Position numbers and translations under genes: made by a program. Source: Ilumatobacteraceae bacterium (GTDB lineage: Bacteria; Actinomycetota; Acidimicrobiia; Acidimicrobiales; Ilumatobacteraceae). Taken from it: a DNA stretch of 64,000 nt. The number at the start of each line of letters is the position of its first letter. The first letter of the stretch is position 1. The stretch is taken from positions 1 through 64,000 of the forward strand of contig SHUT01000006.1 of the NCBI GenBank assembly GCA_009691255.1, given 5' to 3'. This document shows, piece after piece, positions 45,183 through 54,335 of this stretch. The notes beneath the pieces are model-generated. The model made no database searches. It worked only from the letters and a program-made list of their open reading frames with translations, and had not been told where the DNA came from.

Positions 45183-45884
45183 GTGGGAAAGCCCCGAACT
45201 CCAGCAGCACGTTCTCGCGAAATCCAGCGACGATTGGTCGAGATCTATCCCGTGGCAATCTGTGAACTCAGGCATGCCAACGCCTTCGAGCTGCTTGCGG
45301 CCACGATCTTGTCCGCGCAATGCACCGATGTGCGCGTCAACATGGTGACGCCCGCATTATTCAAGAAATATCCCACGCCAAAAAAACTCGCCAACGCCAA
45401 TATTGCTGATGTTGAGGTGCTAATACGGTCCACTGGCTTTTTTCAGACCAAGGCTCGCAATCTCGTGGGGATGGCCCAAAACGTGATGGAGCACTTTAAT
45501 GGTGAGATTCCAGTTGAGTTAGAAGACCTCATCACGCTGCCAGGAGTTGGTCGCAAAACTGCCAACGTGTTGCGTAGCGTCGTGTATGACTTGCCGGGCC
45601 TCGCAGTCGATACGCATGTTGGCAGATTGTCGCGCCGATTGGGTCTTACAACCGAAGAAGACCCTGTCAAAGTCGAAAGAGTTCTCAATGATTTTTTGCC
45701 ACCAGAGCAATGGGGCGGATTCGGTCTACGTCTGATCCTGCATGGGCGCCGAGTCTGTGATGCAAAGAAACCAAAATGCGATATTTGCGAACTCGAAGAC
45801 ATCTGTCCATCGACATTGATGCCGACTCGCAAGAAGCCAAAGCAAGAAGCCAAAGCAAATACCAAGACAAGAGGACCAAGATGA
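45183..45884 (+). CDS. nth: Endonuclease III
   Basis: A 233-residue DNA glycosylase/AP lyase that removes oxidised pyrimidines. The helix-hairpin-helix LPGVGRKTANVL holds the catalytic Lys; the catalytic Asp is in AVDTHVGRLSRRLG. The 4Fe-4S cluster motif C-x6-C-x2-C-x5-C is complete at CDAKKPKCDICELEDIC. A basic tail follows (KKPKQEAKANTKTRGPR). GTG 45183 is chosen from the symmetric TACCCT box; the track's 45108 start lies inside the divergent mshD gene. The stop overlaps the next small gene (ATGA). Confidence 0.95.
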   Translation: MGKPRTPAARSREIQRRLVEIYPVAICELRHANAFELLAATILSAQCTDVRVNMVTPALFKKYPTPKKLANANIADVEVLIRSTGFFQTKARNLVGMAQNVMEHFNGEIPVELEDLITLPGVGRKTANVLRSVVYDLPGLAVDTHVGRLSRRLGLTTEEDPVKVERVLNDFLPPEQWGGFGLRLILHGRRVCDAKKPKCDICELEDICPSTLMPTRKKPKQEAKANTKTRGPR

Positions 45885-46072
45885 GCGACACTATCCGTGC
45901 TGAACTTGCCGCCGCCGCCGAGGCTCTTGAGCGATATCGCTTGCGGGTGAGTGGGTTGGTCGACACAGTAGGTCCTGACCACGAAGATCTTGTGTCGGCT
46001 CTATACGAAGCCGAGCGAGCATTGCTTGGCGCACAACGCCTTGTGGCTCGGGCCGGCAAACTGGCTCGCTAA
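45881..46072 (+). CDS. Small helical protein of unknown function (63 aa)
   Basis: The ORF track starts this frame at 45776 inside nth, but ATG 45881 overlaps the nth stop as ATGA, the usual coupling. The 63-residue product is acidic at first and then helical, with heptad-like Leu/Ala spacing (IRAELAAAAEALERYRLRV, LVSALYEAERALLGAQRLV). It may form a short coiled coil. No family recognised. The position suggests it is translated with endonuclease III, but no functional link can be shown. Confidence 0.65.
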   Translation: MSDTIRAELAAAAEALERYRLRVSGLVDTVGPDHEDLVSALYEAERALLGAQRLVARAGKLAR

Positions 46073-46102
46073 AAGCGTTCTCTTTCGGGGCTCTTGGCTC
46101 GG

Positions 46103-46108
46103 TAGTTT
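46103..46108 (+). promoter_or_regulatory. -10 box of the his operon (leaderless hisC)
   Basis: TAGTTT, 6 nt before the GTG start of hisC at 46115. No attenuator-like leader peptide fits in the 42-bp gap. Confidence 0.5.
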
Positions 46109-46114
46109 GACTGA

Positions 46115-47194
46115 GTGACAGAACTCAGGCCCCGGGCCGACATCGTGGCGATGGATAAGTACCACTCGCCCCAGGTTGATGTTGCTGTGCGCCTCAACAC
46201 AAACGAATCACCACTCCCTGTTCCGCCAGAGTGGATCACTGATGTACGCAACGCAGTCGACGAAGTTGCATGGAATAGGTATCCCGATCGATCTGCTCTC
46301 GCATTACGCCAAGCAATTGCCAATCGTCATGGCGTGAGCGCAGACAATGTGTTTGTTGCAAACGGATCAAACGAGGTACTACAAACACTTCTTTTGACAT
46401 ACGCAGGTGCTGGCCGCACGGTCGCAACCTTTGAGCCCACTTATCAGATGCACGCGCACTTGGCCCGAATCTCGGGAGCAACAGTGGTATCTGGTCAGCG
46501 TGATAGCGATTTTGAATTACAAGAATCCGAAATTCGGCGAGTACTTGACACCGCTCAACCTGAAGTCGTCTTTTTGTGTAGTCCAAATAATCCAACAGGT
46601 CGTCTTGAGCCACGTCGCAATATTGAGTTAGTGGTTGCCAACGCCCCTGGGCTAGTTGTGATCGACGAGGCCTACGCTGAGTTCTCGGACTGGAGTGCAC
46701 TCGAACTCGTGACAGAACACTCCAATGTTGTGGTGACAAGAACATTTTCAAAAACATGGTCACTCGCGGCATTGCGCTTGGGATATGCAATTGCGCCAAC
46801 ACGCATGGTCGAAGAACTAAACACCGTAGTGATGCCGTATCACCTAGATGCTCTCAAACAGATAGCGGGTGAGCGTGCGTTGCGCTATGTCGAGCAGATG
46901 CAATCTCGAGTCGCCGGAATCGTTCAAGAGCGTGGACGCATTGCGGGTCGTCTTGGCGAGCTCGGCATCGACACCTGGCCAAGCGGTGCAAACTTCATTT
47001 TGTTTCGACCGACTTCTGCTGCATCCTCGGGCTCTGAGTCGGTGTGGCAAAAATTGCTCAACACAGGCATTTTGGTGCGAGATTGCAGCACCTGGGCTGG
47101 ACTTGATGGCTGCCTGCGGGTGACCGTTGGAACCCCAGCAGAAAACGATTTGTTCTTAAAGGCGCTTAGTTGGGCCGTCGGCAAGGGAGAATAG
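46115..47194 (+). CDS. hisC: Histidinol-phosphate aminotransferase
   Basis: A 359-residue fold-type I PLP enzyme, converting imidazole-acetol phosphate to histidinol phosphate. VRLNTNESPLPVP is the family opening; FLCSPNNPTG and VIDEAYAEFSDWS line the cofactor; the PLP Lys is in RTFSKTWSLAALRLGY near residue 213. First gene of hisC-B-H-A-F, with hisB starting 4 nt after its stop. hisG, hisD and hisE are not in the window. Confidence 0.96.
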   Translation: MTELRPRADIVAMDKYHSPQVDVAVRLNTNESPLPVPPEWITDVRNAVDEVAWNRYPDRSALALRQAIANRHGVSADNVFVANGSNEVLQTLLLTYAGAGRTVATFEPTYQMHAHLARISGATVVSGQRDSDFELQESEIRRVLDTAQPEVVFLCSPNNPTGRLEPRRNIELVVANAPGLVVIDEAYAEFSDWSALELVTEHSNVVVTRTFSKTWSLAALRLGYAIAPTRMVEELNTVVMPYHLDALKQIAGERALRYVEQMQSRVAGIVQERGRIAGRLGELGIDTWPSGANFILFRPTSAASSGSESVWQKLLNTGILVRDCSTWAGLDGCLRVTVGTPAENDLFLKALSWAVGKGE

Positions 47195-47198
47195 ACAC

Positions 47199-47792
47199 AT
47201 GGCTCGCACAGCAACTCGCAATCGGTCGACCAAAGAAACATCAATCGATGTCAGCATCAACATTGATGGCTCTGGTCAGTCATCAGTGTCTACCGGAATA
47301 CCTTTTTATGACCACATGCTCGATCAGTTAGCGCGTCATGGAGGATTCGACCTTAATGTGGCGGCTAAAGGCGACCTGCATATCGATACTCATCACACAG
47401 TTGAAGACGTTGCAATTGCTATCGGCGAGGCTTTGCGCGAAGCACTTGGGGACAAAGCAGGTGTGCGTCGTTTTGCTAGCGGAACATTTCCGCTTGACGA
47501 AGCACTCGTTGAAATCTCGCTCGACCTAAGCGGTCGTCCGTTTGTGGCGTGGGATGTTGAGTTGCCAGAGTGCTTGCCGTTAGGAAACCCTGCATTTGAT
47601 CCATCGTTGGCAGAACATGCAATTGCCTCATTGGCGACGGCCGCCAACATCACATTGCATGTCAATCTGCGCGCAGGCCGAAATGTTCATCACATCATTG
47701 AGGCAACATTTAAAGGGCTGGCTCGCTGTCTGCGCGATGCAGTACGCATTGACTCGACAGGAGTACCGTCCACAAAGGGCGTTCTTTCGTGA
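47199..47792 (+). CDS. hisB: Imidazoleglycerol-phosphate dehydratase
   Basis: A 197-residue monofunctional HisB. Metal-binding His clusters are visible in DTHHTVEDVAIAIG and HHIIEATFKGLARCLRDA; GIPFYDHMLDQLARHGGFDL is the family signature. It has no phosphatase domain, as usual outside enterobacteria. AAGGGAG lies 9 nt before the ATG. Its stop overlaps the hisH start by 4 nt (GTGA). Confidence 0.97.
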   Translation: MARTATRNRSTKETSIDVSINIDGSGQSSVSTGIPFYDHMLDQLARHGGFDLNVAAKGDLHIDTHHTVEDVAIAIGEALREALGDKAGVRRFASGTFPLDEALVEISLDLSGRPFVAWDVELPECLPLGNPAFDPSLAEHAIASLATAANITLHVNLRAGRNVHHIIEATFKGLARCLRDAVRIDSTGVPSTKGVLS

Positions 47793-48415
47793 CCCAACCA
47801 CCGCGCATTGCGGTGCTCGACTACGGAATCGGCAATCTTCGTTCTGCACAAAAAGCATTAGAACGAGTCGGGGCTCACGCAGTTCTCACTACTTCGCATT
47901 CCCAGATTGATGCAGCAGATGCAATCGTGCTGCCAGGCGTCGGCGCATTTGGCGCATGCATGGACGCATTGCGTTCTGCTGATTTAGAAGAGGTCACGTT
48001 GCGCGCAGTAGGCAGTGGCAAACCATTTCTTGGCATCTGCGTTGGGATGCAGATGTTGTTTACACGCAGCGAAGAAGACCCCAATGCGTTGGGACTCGAT
48101 GTCATCCCCGGAAGCGTGCGCTGGATTCCGACGTCTGTGCCAAGACCACAAATGCAATGGAACCAGTTAGACATCGCCAATCCTGATCCTATGTTTGGGG
48201 GTCTTGATTCAAAACCCTGGATGTATTTTGTGCACTCGTTGCACGGTGTGCCTGACGACGACACCCAGATAGTCGCAACCGTGCAATACGGCGAAAAACT
48301 TAATGTGGCGTTTCGCAAAGACAATGTATTTGCTACACAGTTTCATCCTGAAAAGTCTGCCGCATCTGGCCTTGCTCTGCTGCGTAACTTTGTTTTAATG
48401 GCGGGTGCATCATGA
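47789..48415 (+). CDS. hisH: Imidazole glycerol phosphate synthase, glutaminase subunit
   Basis: A 208-residue class I glutamine amidotransferase giving ammonia to HisF. The nucleophile Cys is in FLGICVGMQMLF near residue 83; His-Glu are in ATQFHPEKSAASG near residue 190. The oxyanion segment VLPGVGAFGACMDAL is present. Overlaps of 4 nt with hisB and hisA indicate coupled translation. Confidence 0.97.
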   Translation: MTQPPRIAVLDYGIGNLRSAQKALERVGAHAVLTTSHSQIDAADAIVLPGVGAFGACMDALRSADLEEVTLRAVGSGKPFLGICVGMQMLFTRSEEDPNALGLDVIPGSVRWIPTSVPRPQMQWNQLDIANPDPMFGGLDSKPWMYFVHSLHGVPDDDTQIVATVQYGEKLNVAFRKDNVFATQFHPEKSAASGLALLRNFVLMAGAS

Positions 48416-49134
48416 TCCTGTATCCGGCAATAGATATTCGTGGTGGTTGTGTTGTGCGTTTGCGCCAAGGTGATTACGCGGACGAAACAATTTATGGTTC
48501 TGATCCTGTTGCTGCAGCCCTGGCATTTGCAGACGCTGGAGCAACATGGGTGCATATGGTTGATCTTGACGCGGCACGCAGTGGAGACCCCGTCAATCGA
48601 AGCATTATTGGCGAAGTTGCACAAGCATTGCGCGGTCGTGCAAAGCTGCAAGTTGGCGGCGGAGTTCGAACCTTGACAGACGTTAATCAACTCGCCACAG
48701 CAGGAGTATCGCGAGTGGTTATGGGGTCAGCGGCCGTAAGTAATCCAGAGCTTGTTGTTCAAGCGTCGACTGTGCTGCCGATTGCCGTTGGCCTAGATCA
48801 TCGAGATGGCGAAATTGCTATACACGGATGGACCAAGGCGAGCGGACTATCGCTCGTAGCCGCTCTTGACATGTTTAGAACAGCGACTGTTTTTGTTATC
48901 ACTGATATTTCTCGCGATGGTATGTTGCAGGGTCCTGATATTGATGGTCTTCGTTTGGCCGCCAATGCAACGACGATTCCAATAATCGCAAGCGGCGGAG
49001 TCGGCACGCTCGAGCACTTGGTGCAATTAGTAAATGTGCCAAAACTCCAGGGAGTCATTACGGGCAAAGCGATTTACGAAAACTGTTTCAGCGTGCAAGA
49101 AGCAATTCAGGTACTAGGGGCTAGTCAACAATGA
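48412..49134 (+). CDS. hisA: ProFAR isomerase HisA (possibly PriA)
   Basis: A 240-residue TIM barrel. [19 protein letters not shown] has the catalytic Asp and phosphate-site residues; LQVGGGVRT and [14 protein letters not shown] carry the second catalytic Asp and phosphate loop. In many actinobacteria this protein (PriA) also serves tryptophan synthesis as TrpF. No trpF is in the window, so dual function remains possible but cannot be read from the sequence with confidence. ATGA overlaps occur at both ends. Confidence 0.95.
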   Translation: MILYPAIDIRGGCVVRLRQGDYADETIYGSDPVAAALAFADAGATWVHMVDLDAARSGDPVNRSIIGEVAQALRGRAKLQVGGGVRTLTDVNQLATAGVSRVVMGSAAVSNPELVVQASTVLPIAVGLDHRDGEIAIHGWTKASGLSLVAALDMFRTATVFVITDISRDGMLQGPDIDGLRLAANATTIPIIASGGVGTLEHLVQLVNVPKLQGVITGKAIYENCFSVQEAIQVLGASQQ

Positions 49135-49946
49135 GTACGGCCCAAACTGACGTCGTAGCACGGGTGATTCCGTGTCTTGATGTCACTGATGGACGAGTCG
49201 TTAAAGGCATCAATTTTGTCGACCTTCGAGATGCCGGTGACCCAGTAGAGCTTGCCGCTAGGTACGACTCCCAAGGTGCTGACGAACTGGTATTCCTTGA
49301 CATCACGGCATCATCTGATCGACGCAACACCATGATCGATGTGGTTTCACGCACTGCAGAACAAGTATTTATACCGCTCACAGTTGGCGGCGGAATCAGG
49401 AAGTTGTCGGATGCACGCGCATTATTGCGAGCAGGTGCCGACAAAGTAAGCGTCAATACATCAGCTGTTGAGCGACCAGAACTAATTGCCGACATTGCGC
49501 TTGAGTTTGGGGCGCAATGTGTGGTTTGTGCCATTGATGCAAAACGCAATGCTGCTGGTCAATCATGGGAAGTATTTCTGCACGGAGGCAGAACTGCAAC
49601 CGGAATCGATGTCATTGAATGGGCAACCCGGGCAGTATCACTCGGGGCTGGAGAAATTTTGCTGACATCAATGGACCGCGATGGCACCCGGGAAGGATTC
49701 GATCTTGTTCTTACACGCGCTGTCGCTAATGCTGTCGGAGTTCCAGTTATTGCAAGTGGTGGAGTCGGCACACTTGATCACTTGGTTGACGGAGTCTTGC
49801 AAGGTGGAGCAAGTGGCGTATTGGCTGCATCAATTTTTCATTTTGGCGAACATACCGTGGGTGATGCTAAGATGCTGATGCAATCGCGCGGGATACGAGT
49901 TCGTCCAGTACCGAGTGTTTTGTCTGATCAAAACAACCAGCCATAA
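49131..49946 (+). CDS. hisF: Imidazole glycerol phosphate synthase, cyclase subunit
   Basis: A 271-residue TIM barrel pairing with His[22 protein letters not shown] supplies the catalytic Asp and phosphate site; [16 protein letters not shown] the second Asp. The C-terminal tail runs about 15 residues past the usual family end ([19 protein letters not shown]). Its last 80 bp overlap the antisense 3' end of the alpha/beta hydrolase gene. The his operon ends here; hisI has its own promoter 600 bp on. Confidence 0.97.
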   Translation: MSTAQTDVVARVIPCLDVTDGRVVKGINFVDLRDAGDPVELAARYDSQGADELVFLDITASSDRRNTMIDVVSRTAEQVFIPLTVGGGIRKLSDARALLRAGADKVSVNTSAVERPELIADIALEFGAQCVVCAIDAKRNAAGQSWEVFLHGGRTATGIDVIEWATRAVSLGAGEILLTSMDRDGTREGFDLVLTRAVANAVGVPVIASGGVGTLDHLVDGVLQGGASGVLAASIFHFGEHTVGDAKMLMQSRGIRVRPVPSVLSDQNNQP

Positions 49947-50505
49947 AGTGATCAGCGCCAACTAACACATCAAGCGATGTGTTGCGCCAAGAGTCGGCGG
50001 CAATCCGTGCATCAGCGATGCTTGTAAACTGGTCGTGCTCAGGCATCAAAATAAATTTGTGATGATGATCATGTGCGGCAACAGGTGAGCCAGCGAACAT
50101 TTCCAATGGTGGAGCGAGCGCAATCCAGGCCCCGATTCGTGGCTCTACAACCCAGAGTGCAGTAGCGGCACCAAAGGAGTACCCGGCCACGATGATGGGT
50201 AGGTCGCCCACTACATGTGACATCAGATCAATCGCTGCGGCGATATCAAGTCGTTCGGCTCCGTTGCCGTCGTATTTGCCTTGGCTCATGCCCACCCCTC
50301 GAAAATCAAAGGCGATGGCAGGGCAAGATGCATTGATTGCCGCCCGTACAAGGGCTGCCACCACCATGTCGTGTCGACTACCGCCATAGAGCGGATGCGG
50401 ATGGCAAACCACGAATCCAGCCTTGGCCTGACCATCAGGTCGCCATAGGTCACCGTCCAGAATCAGATTGTCAATCGTCAAGAGGTGAACCAACTCATTA
50501 TGCAT
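49867..50505 (-). CDS. Alpha/beta hydrolase
   Basis: A 212-residue serine hydrolase fold. [18 protein letters not shown] is typical of the CocE/YsgA-like group; the nucleophile elbow is [13 protein letters not shown] near residue 100, an acidic residue follows near LMPEHDQF, and the catalytic His is in VGADHFM. Its substrate is unknown. ATG 50505 has TACCGT 7 nt upstream and is preferred to the track's 50604, which overlaps divergent hisI. The last 26 codons overlap hisF on the other strand. Confidence 0.82.
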   Translation of the reverse strand: MHNELVHLLTIDNLILDGDLWRPDGQAKAGFVVCHPHPLYGGSRHDMVVAALVRAAINASCPAIAFDFRGVGMSQGKYDGNGAERLDIAAAIDLMSHVVGDLPIIVAGYSFGAATALWVVEPRIGAWIALAPPLEMFAGSPVAAHDHHHKFILMPEHDQFTSIADARIAADSWRNTSLDVLVGADHFMAGCFDQTKHSVLDELVSRAIASAS

Positions 50506-50512
50506 GCCAAGA

Positions 50513-50518
50513 ACGGTA
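50513..50518 (-). promoter_or_regulatory. -10 box of alpha/beta hydrolase gene
   Basis: TACCGT on the minus strand, 7 nt before the ATG at 50505. Confidence 0.35.
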
Positions 50519-50567
50519 TCGCAGGCACGAGTATGAAATCGGGCGGGAGCAGGCGAGGCAAAAGCCG

Positions 50568-50573
50568 TAGCAT
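50568..50573 (+). promoter_or_regulatory. -10 box of hisI-trpE-ygfZ (leaderless)
   Basis: TAGCAT, 6 nt before the ATG of hisI at 50580. Confidence 0.5.
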
Positions 50574-50579
50574 AGAAAA

Positions 50580-50969
50580 ATGACGGATGCCACCAACGCC
50601 CCACGGGGCGAGCAAATCTCTGCCTCGCCAGAGCAATTAGCAGCGGTGGCGTTTAACAAAGATGGTCTCGTGCCAGCAATATCGCAGTGCCGTGCTACTG
50701 GACGCGTATTGATGATGGCATGGATGAGCCGGGAGTCATTACAACAGACATTTGCCCAAGGGCGCATGGTGTACTGGAGTCGCAGCAGAAACGAATTGTG
50801 GCGCAAAGGCAACACTAGTGGTGATGCTCAATTCGTGCGCGAGGCCTATTACGACTGCGACGGCGACACACTGTTGTTTATTGTCGACCAAGAAGGCGAT
50901 GGAGCGTGTCATACGGGTGAGTACTCGTGCTTCTTTAATACTTTTGGTGATGCCAAAATTGAAGAGTAG
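50580..50969 (+). CDS. hisI: Phosphoribosyl-AMP cyclohydrolase
   Basis: A 129-residue HisI, opening the purine ring of PR-AMP in histidine synthesis. VLMMAWMSRESLQQTFAQGRMVYWSRSR is the family opening, and zinc and magnesium ligands are in YDCDGDTLLFIVDQEG and GACHTGEYSCFF. It lacks the pyrophosphohydrolase (HisE) half. It is separated from the main his cluster by the hydrolase gene and instead heads an operon with trpE, starting 3 nt later, linking histidine and tryptophan genes. Confidence 0.96.
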   Translation: MTDATNAPRGEQISASPEQLAAVAFNKDGLVPAISQCRATGRVLMMAWMSRESLQQTFAQGRMVYWSRSRNELWRKGNTSGDAQFVREAYYDCDGDTLLFIVDQEGDGACHTGEYSCFFNTFGDAKIEE

Positions 50970-50972
50970 TTC

Positions 50973-52499
50973 GTGAATACACAAATGAAACCAACACTCG
51001 AAGAGTTTCGAGAACTTGCCCAGTCATACACGGTCGTGCCCGTGTGGACAGAAATATTGGCTGATCTAGAAACACCAGTAGCTGCATTTGTAAAACTTGT
51101 CGGCGAAGGTGATGGATTTCTGCTTGAGTCAGTCGAACACGGAGAGCGCTGGAGCCGTTTTTCATTTGTTGGTCGCAACCCGCGCGCAACACTGACTTTG
51201 CGTGATGGCTTGATCACAACGATGGGTGATGTCCCAGATTCTGTGCCGCTCAATCAGGGAATGCTCGCCGCAATGGAAGCGTTACTAGGGGTGTATCGCG
51301 CCCCAGTGATCGAAGATCTTCCTCCCTTGCAAGGTGGGCTGATGGGTTTTCTTGGGTACGACATTATTCGCGAAGTAGAGCACCTTCCCAACGCTGCACT
51401 CGACGATCGGCATTTGCCAGATGCCACGATCAGCGTGATCGGATCTCTTGCTGCATTCGATCACTGGCGTCAACGCGTTTACATGCTTGAGAGCGTGCTG
51501 GTTGCCGGACTAGATGCAGGCCAGGTTGACGTCGCTTATGTCGCTGCAACACAGCGAGTCGAACAAGGCGTTGCAGACATGTGCCGGCCACTTGAATATG
51601 TAGCAGTCGAGCCTCCAGTAACAGATGAAGATCTGCCGCCGATGACGTCTTCAATGTCTGGCGGAAACTATCAGCTAGCAGTAGAAGTCGCCAAAGATTA
51701 TATTCGTGCCGGCGATATTTTTCAGGTGGTGCTGTCTCAGCGATTTGATATCGACCTACAGGCAGATCCCTTTGATGTATATCGCGTCTTGCGGCAAGTA
51801 AACCCCAGTCCATATATGTATTTCTTGCGTCAGCCGGGTTTGACAATTGTTGGCGGATCACCAGAGCCAATGGTGCAAGTGCAAAATGGTCGCATTATTA
51901 GTCGCCCAATTGCGGGCACTCGCAAGCGCGGTCGCAATGATCAACACGATCGACGATTGGCAGCAGAACTGCGCGAAAATCCCAAAGAAGGCGCAGAGCA
52001 CATCATGCTTGTCGACCTAGCGCGCAATGATGTTGGTCGTGTCGCCGAGTTTGGTTCGGTTGTGGTTGACGAACTGATGACTCTTGAACGCTATAGCCAC
52101 GTCATGCACCTGACATCACAGGTGTCAGGAGACCTTCGCGACGGGCTCGGACCCATTGATGTGTTGCGCGCTACGTTGCCAGCCGGAACCGTAAGTGGGG
52201 CACCAAAAGTACGTGCAATGGAAATCATTGACGAACTAGAGCCCGTCAAGCGCGGTCCGTATGCTGGTGTTGTGGGTTATGTCGACTTCGCGGGCAATCT
52301 CGACACTGCTATTGCGATTCGCACGATGTTTGTTGGCCCCAACGGAGCATCGCTTCAAGCAGGGGCCGGAATCGTCGCCGACAGCGTGCCTCAAGACGAA
52401 GATCTAGAATGCCACAACAAGGTTGCAGCATTACTCGCCACAATTCCTGCCGCTCGCAAGATGACGCAACGCAGACGCCAAGCCGGTACTCGCGCATGA
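50973..52499 (+). CDS. trpE: Anthranilate synthase component I
   Basis: A 508-residue chorismate-utilising enzyme making anthranilate with a TrpG partner that is not in this window. The N-terminal feedback domain keeps LLESVEHGERWSRFSFVG, containing the LLES motif tied to tryptophan binding. The catalytic domain shows RPIAGTRKRGRN, HIMLVDLARNDVGRV, and LPAGTVSGAPKVRAMEII. AAGAG stands a few bases before the GTG. The ATG of ygfZ overlaps its stop (ATGA). Confidence 0.96.
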   Translation: MNTQMKPTLEEFRELAQSYTVVPVWTEILADLETPVAAFVKLVGEGDGFLLESVEHGERWSRFSFVGRNPRATLTLRDGLITTMGDVPDSVPLNQGMLAAMEALLGVYRAPVIEDLPPLQGGLMGFLGYDIIREVEHLPNAALDDRHLPDATISVIGSLAAFDHWRQRVYMLESVLVAGLDAGQVDVAYVAATQRVEQGVADMCRPLEYVAVEPPVTDEDLPPMTSSMSGGNYQLAVEVAKDYIRAGDIFQVVLSQRFDIDLQADPFDVYRVLRQVNPSPYMYFLRQPGLTIVGGSPEPMVQVQNGRIISRPIAGTRKRGRNDQHDRRLAAELRENPKEGAEHIMLVDLARNDVGRVAEFGSVVVDELMTLERYSHVMHLTSQVSGDLRDGLGPIDVLRATLPAGTVSGAPKVRAMEIIDELEPVKRGPYAGVVGYVDFAGNLDTAIAIRTMFVGPNGASLQAGAGIVADSVPQDEDLECHNKVAALLATIPAARKMTQRRRQAGTRA

Positions 52500-53287
52500 G
52501 CGTGCTCCACTGTGTTGCGCCACGTGATGTCGTGCTCGTCCAGGGTGACGACGCTAAAACTTTTCTGCATTCACAACTCGCCCAGGACATCAGCACGGTT
52601 TCTATTGCCGACAGTGTTGAAAGTTTATTGCTCGAACCATCTGGGCATGTTGTCGCACTCGCGCGCGTGGTGCGGCATGCAGACACGGTCTACACGCTTG
52701 ATGTCGATGCTGGTCTTGGTGATGCAGTCGTAAAACGCCTGAGCAAATTCGTCCTGCGAGCCAAAGTAACAATGCGTGTCAGTGATTTTGTAGTTCATTC
52801 ATACTGGGGCAGTGGTGCGCGTGGTGCTGTTGGTCAAGGAGTAGGCAGGGCAAGTGTGGCATCCACTGTCGCAGGCTCAGATACATACCTAAATGCTGTC
52901 GACATCGTTGGCATCGATGCAGACGCACCACGTGTTGGCGACGATGTGTCCCAGGATGTGTGGCAGATGCACCGCACTGACTTGCGCTGGCCACATGTGG
53001 GTTCAGACATTGAGGTCGGCGATATTCCAGCAACCACTGGCGTAACAAGTGTGGCTGTCAGTTTTACGAAGGGTTGTTATCCAGGGCAAGAACTCGTGGA
53101 GCGCATGGACTCTCGCGGCTCAAATGCGCCTGTGGTGTTGCGGGCACTCGCGGCGGCGTCCTATCGGGTCGGAGATGTCGTTCAACATGATGGTGTTGAC
53201 GTTGGGCGTGTTACATCTGTGGGCCATGTATATGCACTTGCACGCATCAAACGTGGACACGATATCGGAACAGCACTGCTGCAATAG
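52496..53287 (+). CDS. ygfZ: Folate-binding YgfZ/GcvT-like protein
   Basis: A 263-residue protein of the COG0354 family, which uses tetrahydrofolate in repair or assembly of some Fe-S clusters. The diagnostic KGCYPGQE motif is seen in SFTKGCYPGQELVERMDSRG near residue 195. The N-terminus CVAPRDVVLVQGDDAKTFLHSQL matches GcvT-like domains. ATG 52496 overlaps the trpE stop and replaces the track's 52409 start inside trpE. It is convergent with the M50 protease, adjacent stops. Confidence 0.92.
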   Translation: MSVLHCVAPRDVVLVQGDDAKTFLHSQLAQDISTVSIADSVESLLLEPSGHVVALARVVRHADTVYTLDVDAGLGDAVVKRLSKFVLRAKVTMRVSDFVVHSYWGSGARGAVGQGVGRASVASTVAGSDTYLNAVDIVGIDADAPRVGDDVSQDVWQMHRTDLRWPHVGSDIEVGDIPATTGVTSVAVSFTKGCYPGQELVERMDSRGSNAPVVLRALAAASYRVGDVVQHDGVDVGRVTSVGHVYALARIKRGHDIGTALLQ

Positions 53288-54292
53288 TCACCGGGTTTGC
53301 ACGAGCAACAGTAATTCAGATCTAAGTGCGTCAAACTCATTGACGCCGTGTAATTCTTGCAACTCGTAGGCGGCGTTTATTTTTTCGAGCAACGTCGCAA
53401 AGTCTATTGAAGAGTTTTTAGCGGCCTGCAGCCACGTTATTGCCCCTTTGGGATCGCCACGTAACATCAAGGCACGGGCAACATTGACCGCCGTATCACT
53501 AAATGGGCACAAAGCAAAAGATCCGGCGCCATAGCTAATTGCTGCATCGATTCTTTGGTTGTCAACGAGGATGCCAGTCATGAGTGAATCACGAAGAAAA
53601 TCTCCGCTTGGCTTGAGTCGCTGCCATGCAGTTTGTGGCTTTGGTCGCAATGCCTGCACTTGATAGATCAGCAAAAATACGACGAAAGGCAAAAACCCTT
53701 GCAGATTTGAAGTGAAGAACAAGAAAAGTGCGGCTGCAGTGGTGGCACCCAAACTAAACCGAATCATAAAGAGGTGACCGTGACGCGGAAACAATCTTTC
53801 GACGACGCTTGACACAATTGCGCCACCATCAAGTGGGAGCACCGGCAAGAGATTCAAGATTCCAAGCGCAATGCTTGCCCACCACACAGCAACTGACGCC
53901 TCAGATGTGCCGATATCAAATCGATTAACTGGATTAATGCCACCTAGTAGCAAAGTGGCAGTGCCAACCAAGATCTGAAGCGCAGGGCCAGCTACAGCGA
54001 TGGCAGCACGCTCAAACCACAGCAGTGGTCTTGGGGGTTGATAAGCAGCGTACGCAATTAAAAAATCAAGTGAAATCTTTGCTTCTGCTCCGTACGCGCG
54101 TGCTGCTAGTGCATGACCAAGTTCGTGCAAAATAGTAAAGATGCCAATCGCCCCGGCAGTCCAGAGCCCAAGTGTTCCACCATAGATAAAGACAATCAGG
54201 ATCAGAAAGAACGCAAATCCACGTCTAACTTCGACTGGAAATCCCAAAAGCACCAGATCGCGGTGTCGTCGGGGAGAAGACCACTGTGCCAT
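53288..54292 (-). CDS. Site-2-protease-type M50 membrane metallopeptidase
   Basis: A 334-residue membrane protein. The zinc motif is ILHELGHALAARAYGA (HExxH) near residue 50; the second site LNLLPVLPLDGGAIV (the NxxPxxxLDGG motif) is near residue 145. Five or six membrane segments precede a soluble C-terminal region of about 110 residues with helical repeats (ALMLRGDPKGAITWLQAA), perhaps TPR-like. No PDZ domain is seen. It probably cuts a membrane-bound regulator. ATG 54292 is chosen since TAGAAT lies 7 nt upstream; ATG 54301 is also possible. Confidence 0.85.
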   Translation of the reverse strand: MAQWSSPRRHRDLVLLGFPVEVRRGFAFFLILIVFIYGGTLGLWTAGAIGIFTILHELGHALAARAYGAEAKISLDFLIAYAAYQPPRPLLWFERAAIAVAGPALQILVGTATLLLGGINPVNRFDIGTSEASVAVWWASIALGILNLLPVLPLDGGAIVSSVVERLFPRHGHLFMIRFSLGATTAAALFLFFTSNLQGFLPFVVFLLIYQVQALRPKPQTAWQRLKPSGDFLRDSLMTGILVDNQRIDAAISYGAGSFALCPFSDTAVNVARALMLRGDPKGAITWLQAAKNSSIDFATLLEKINAAYELQELHGVNEFDALRSELLLLVQTR

Positions 54293-54299
54293 ATCTTTC

Positions 54300-54305
54300 A
54301 TTCTA
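54300..54305 (-). promoter_or_regulatory. -10 box of M50 peptidase gene
   Basis: TAGAAT on the minus strand, 7 nt before the ATG at 54292. Confidence 0.4.
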
Positions 54306-54335
54306 TGGATTGCGCCCGAAAGCAAGGCTCGTGCC

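Noticed and set aside
45443-45982. 179-aa ORF antisense to nth
   Set aside because: Opposes intact endonuclease III motifs; a shadow.
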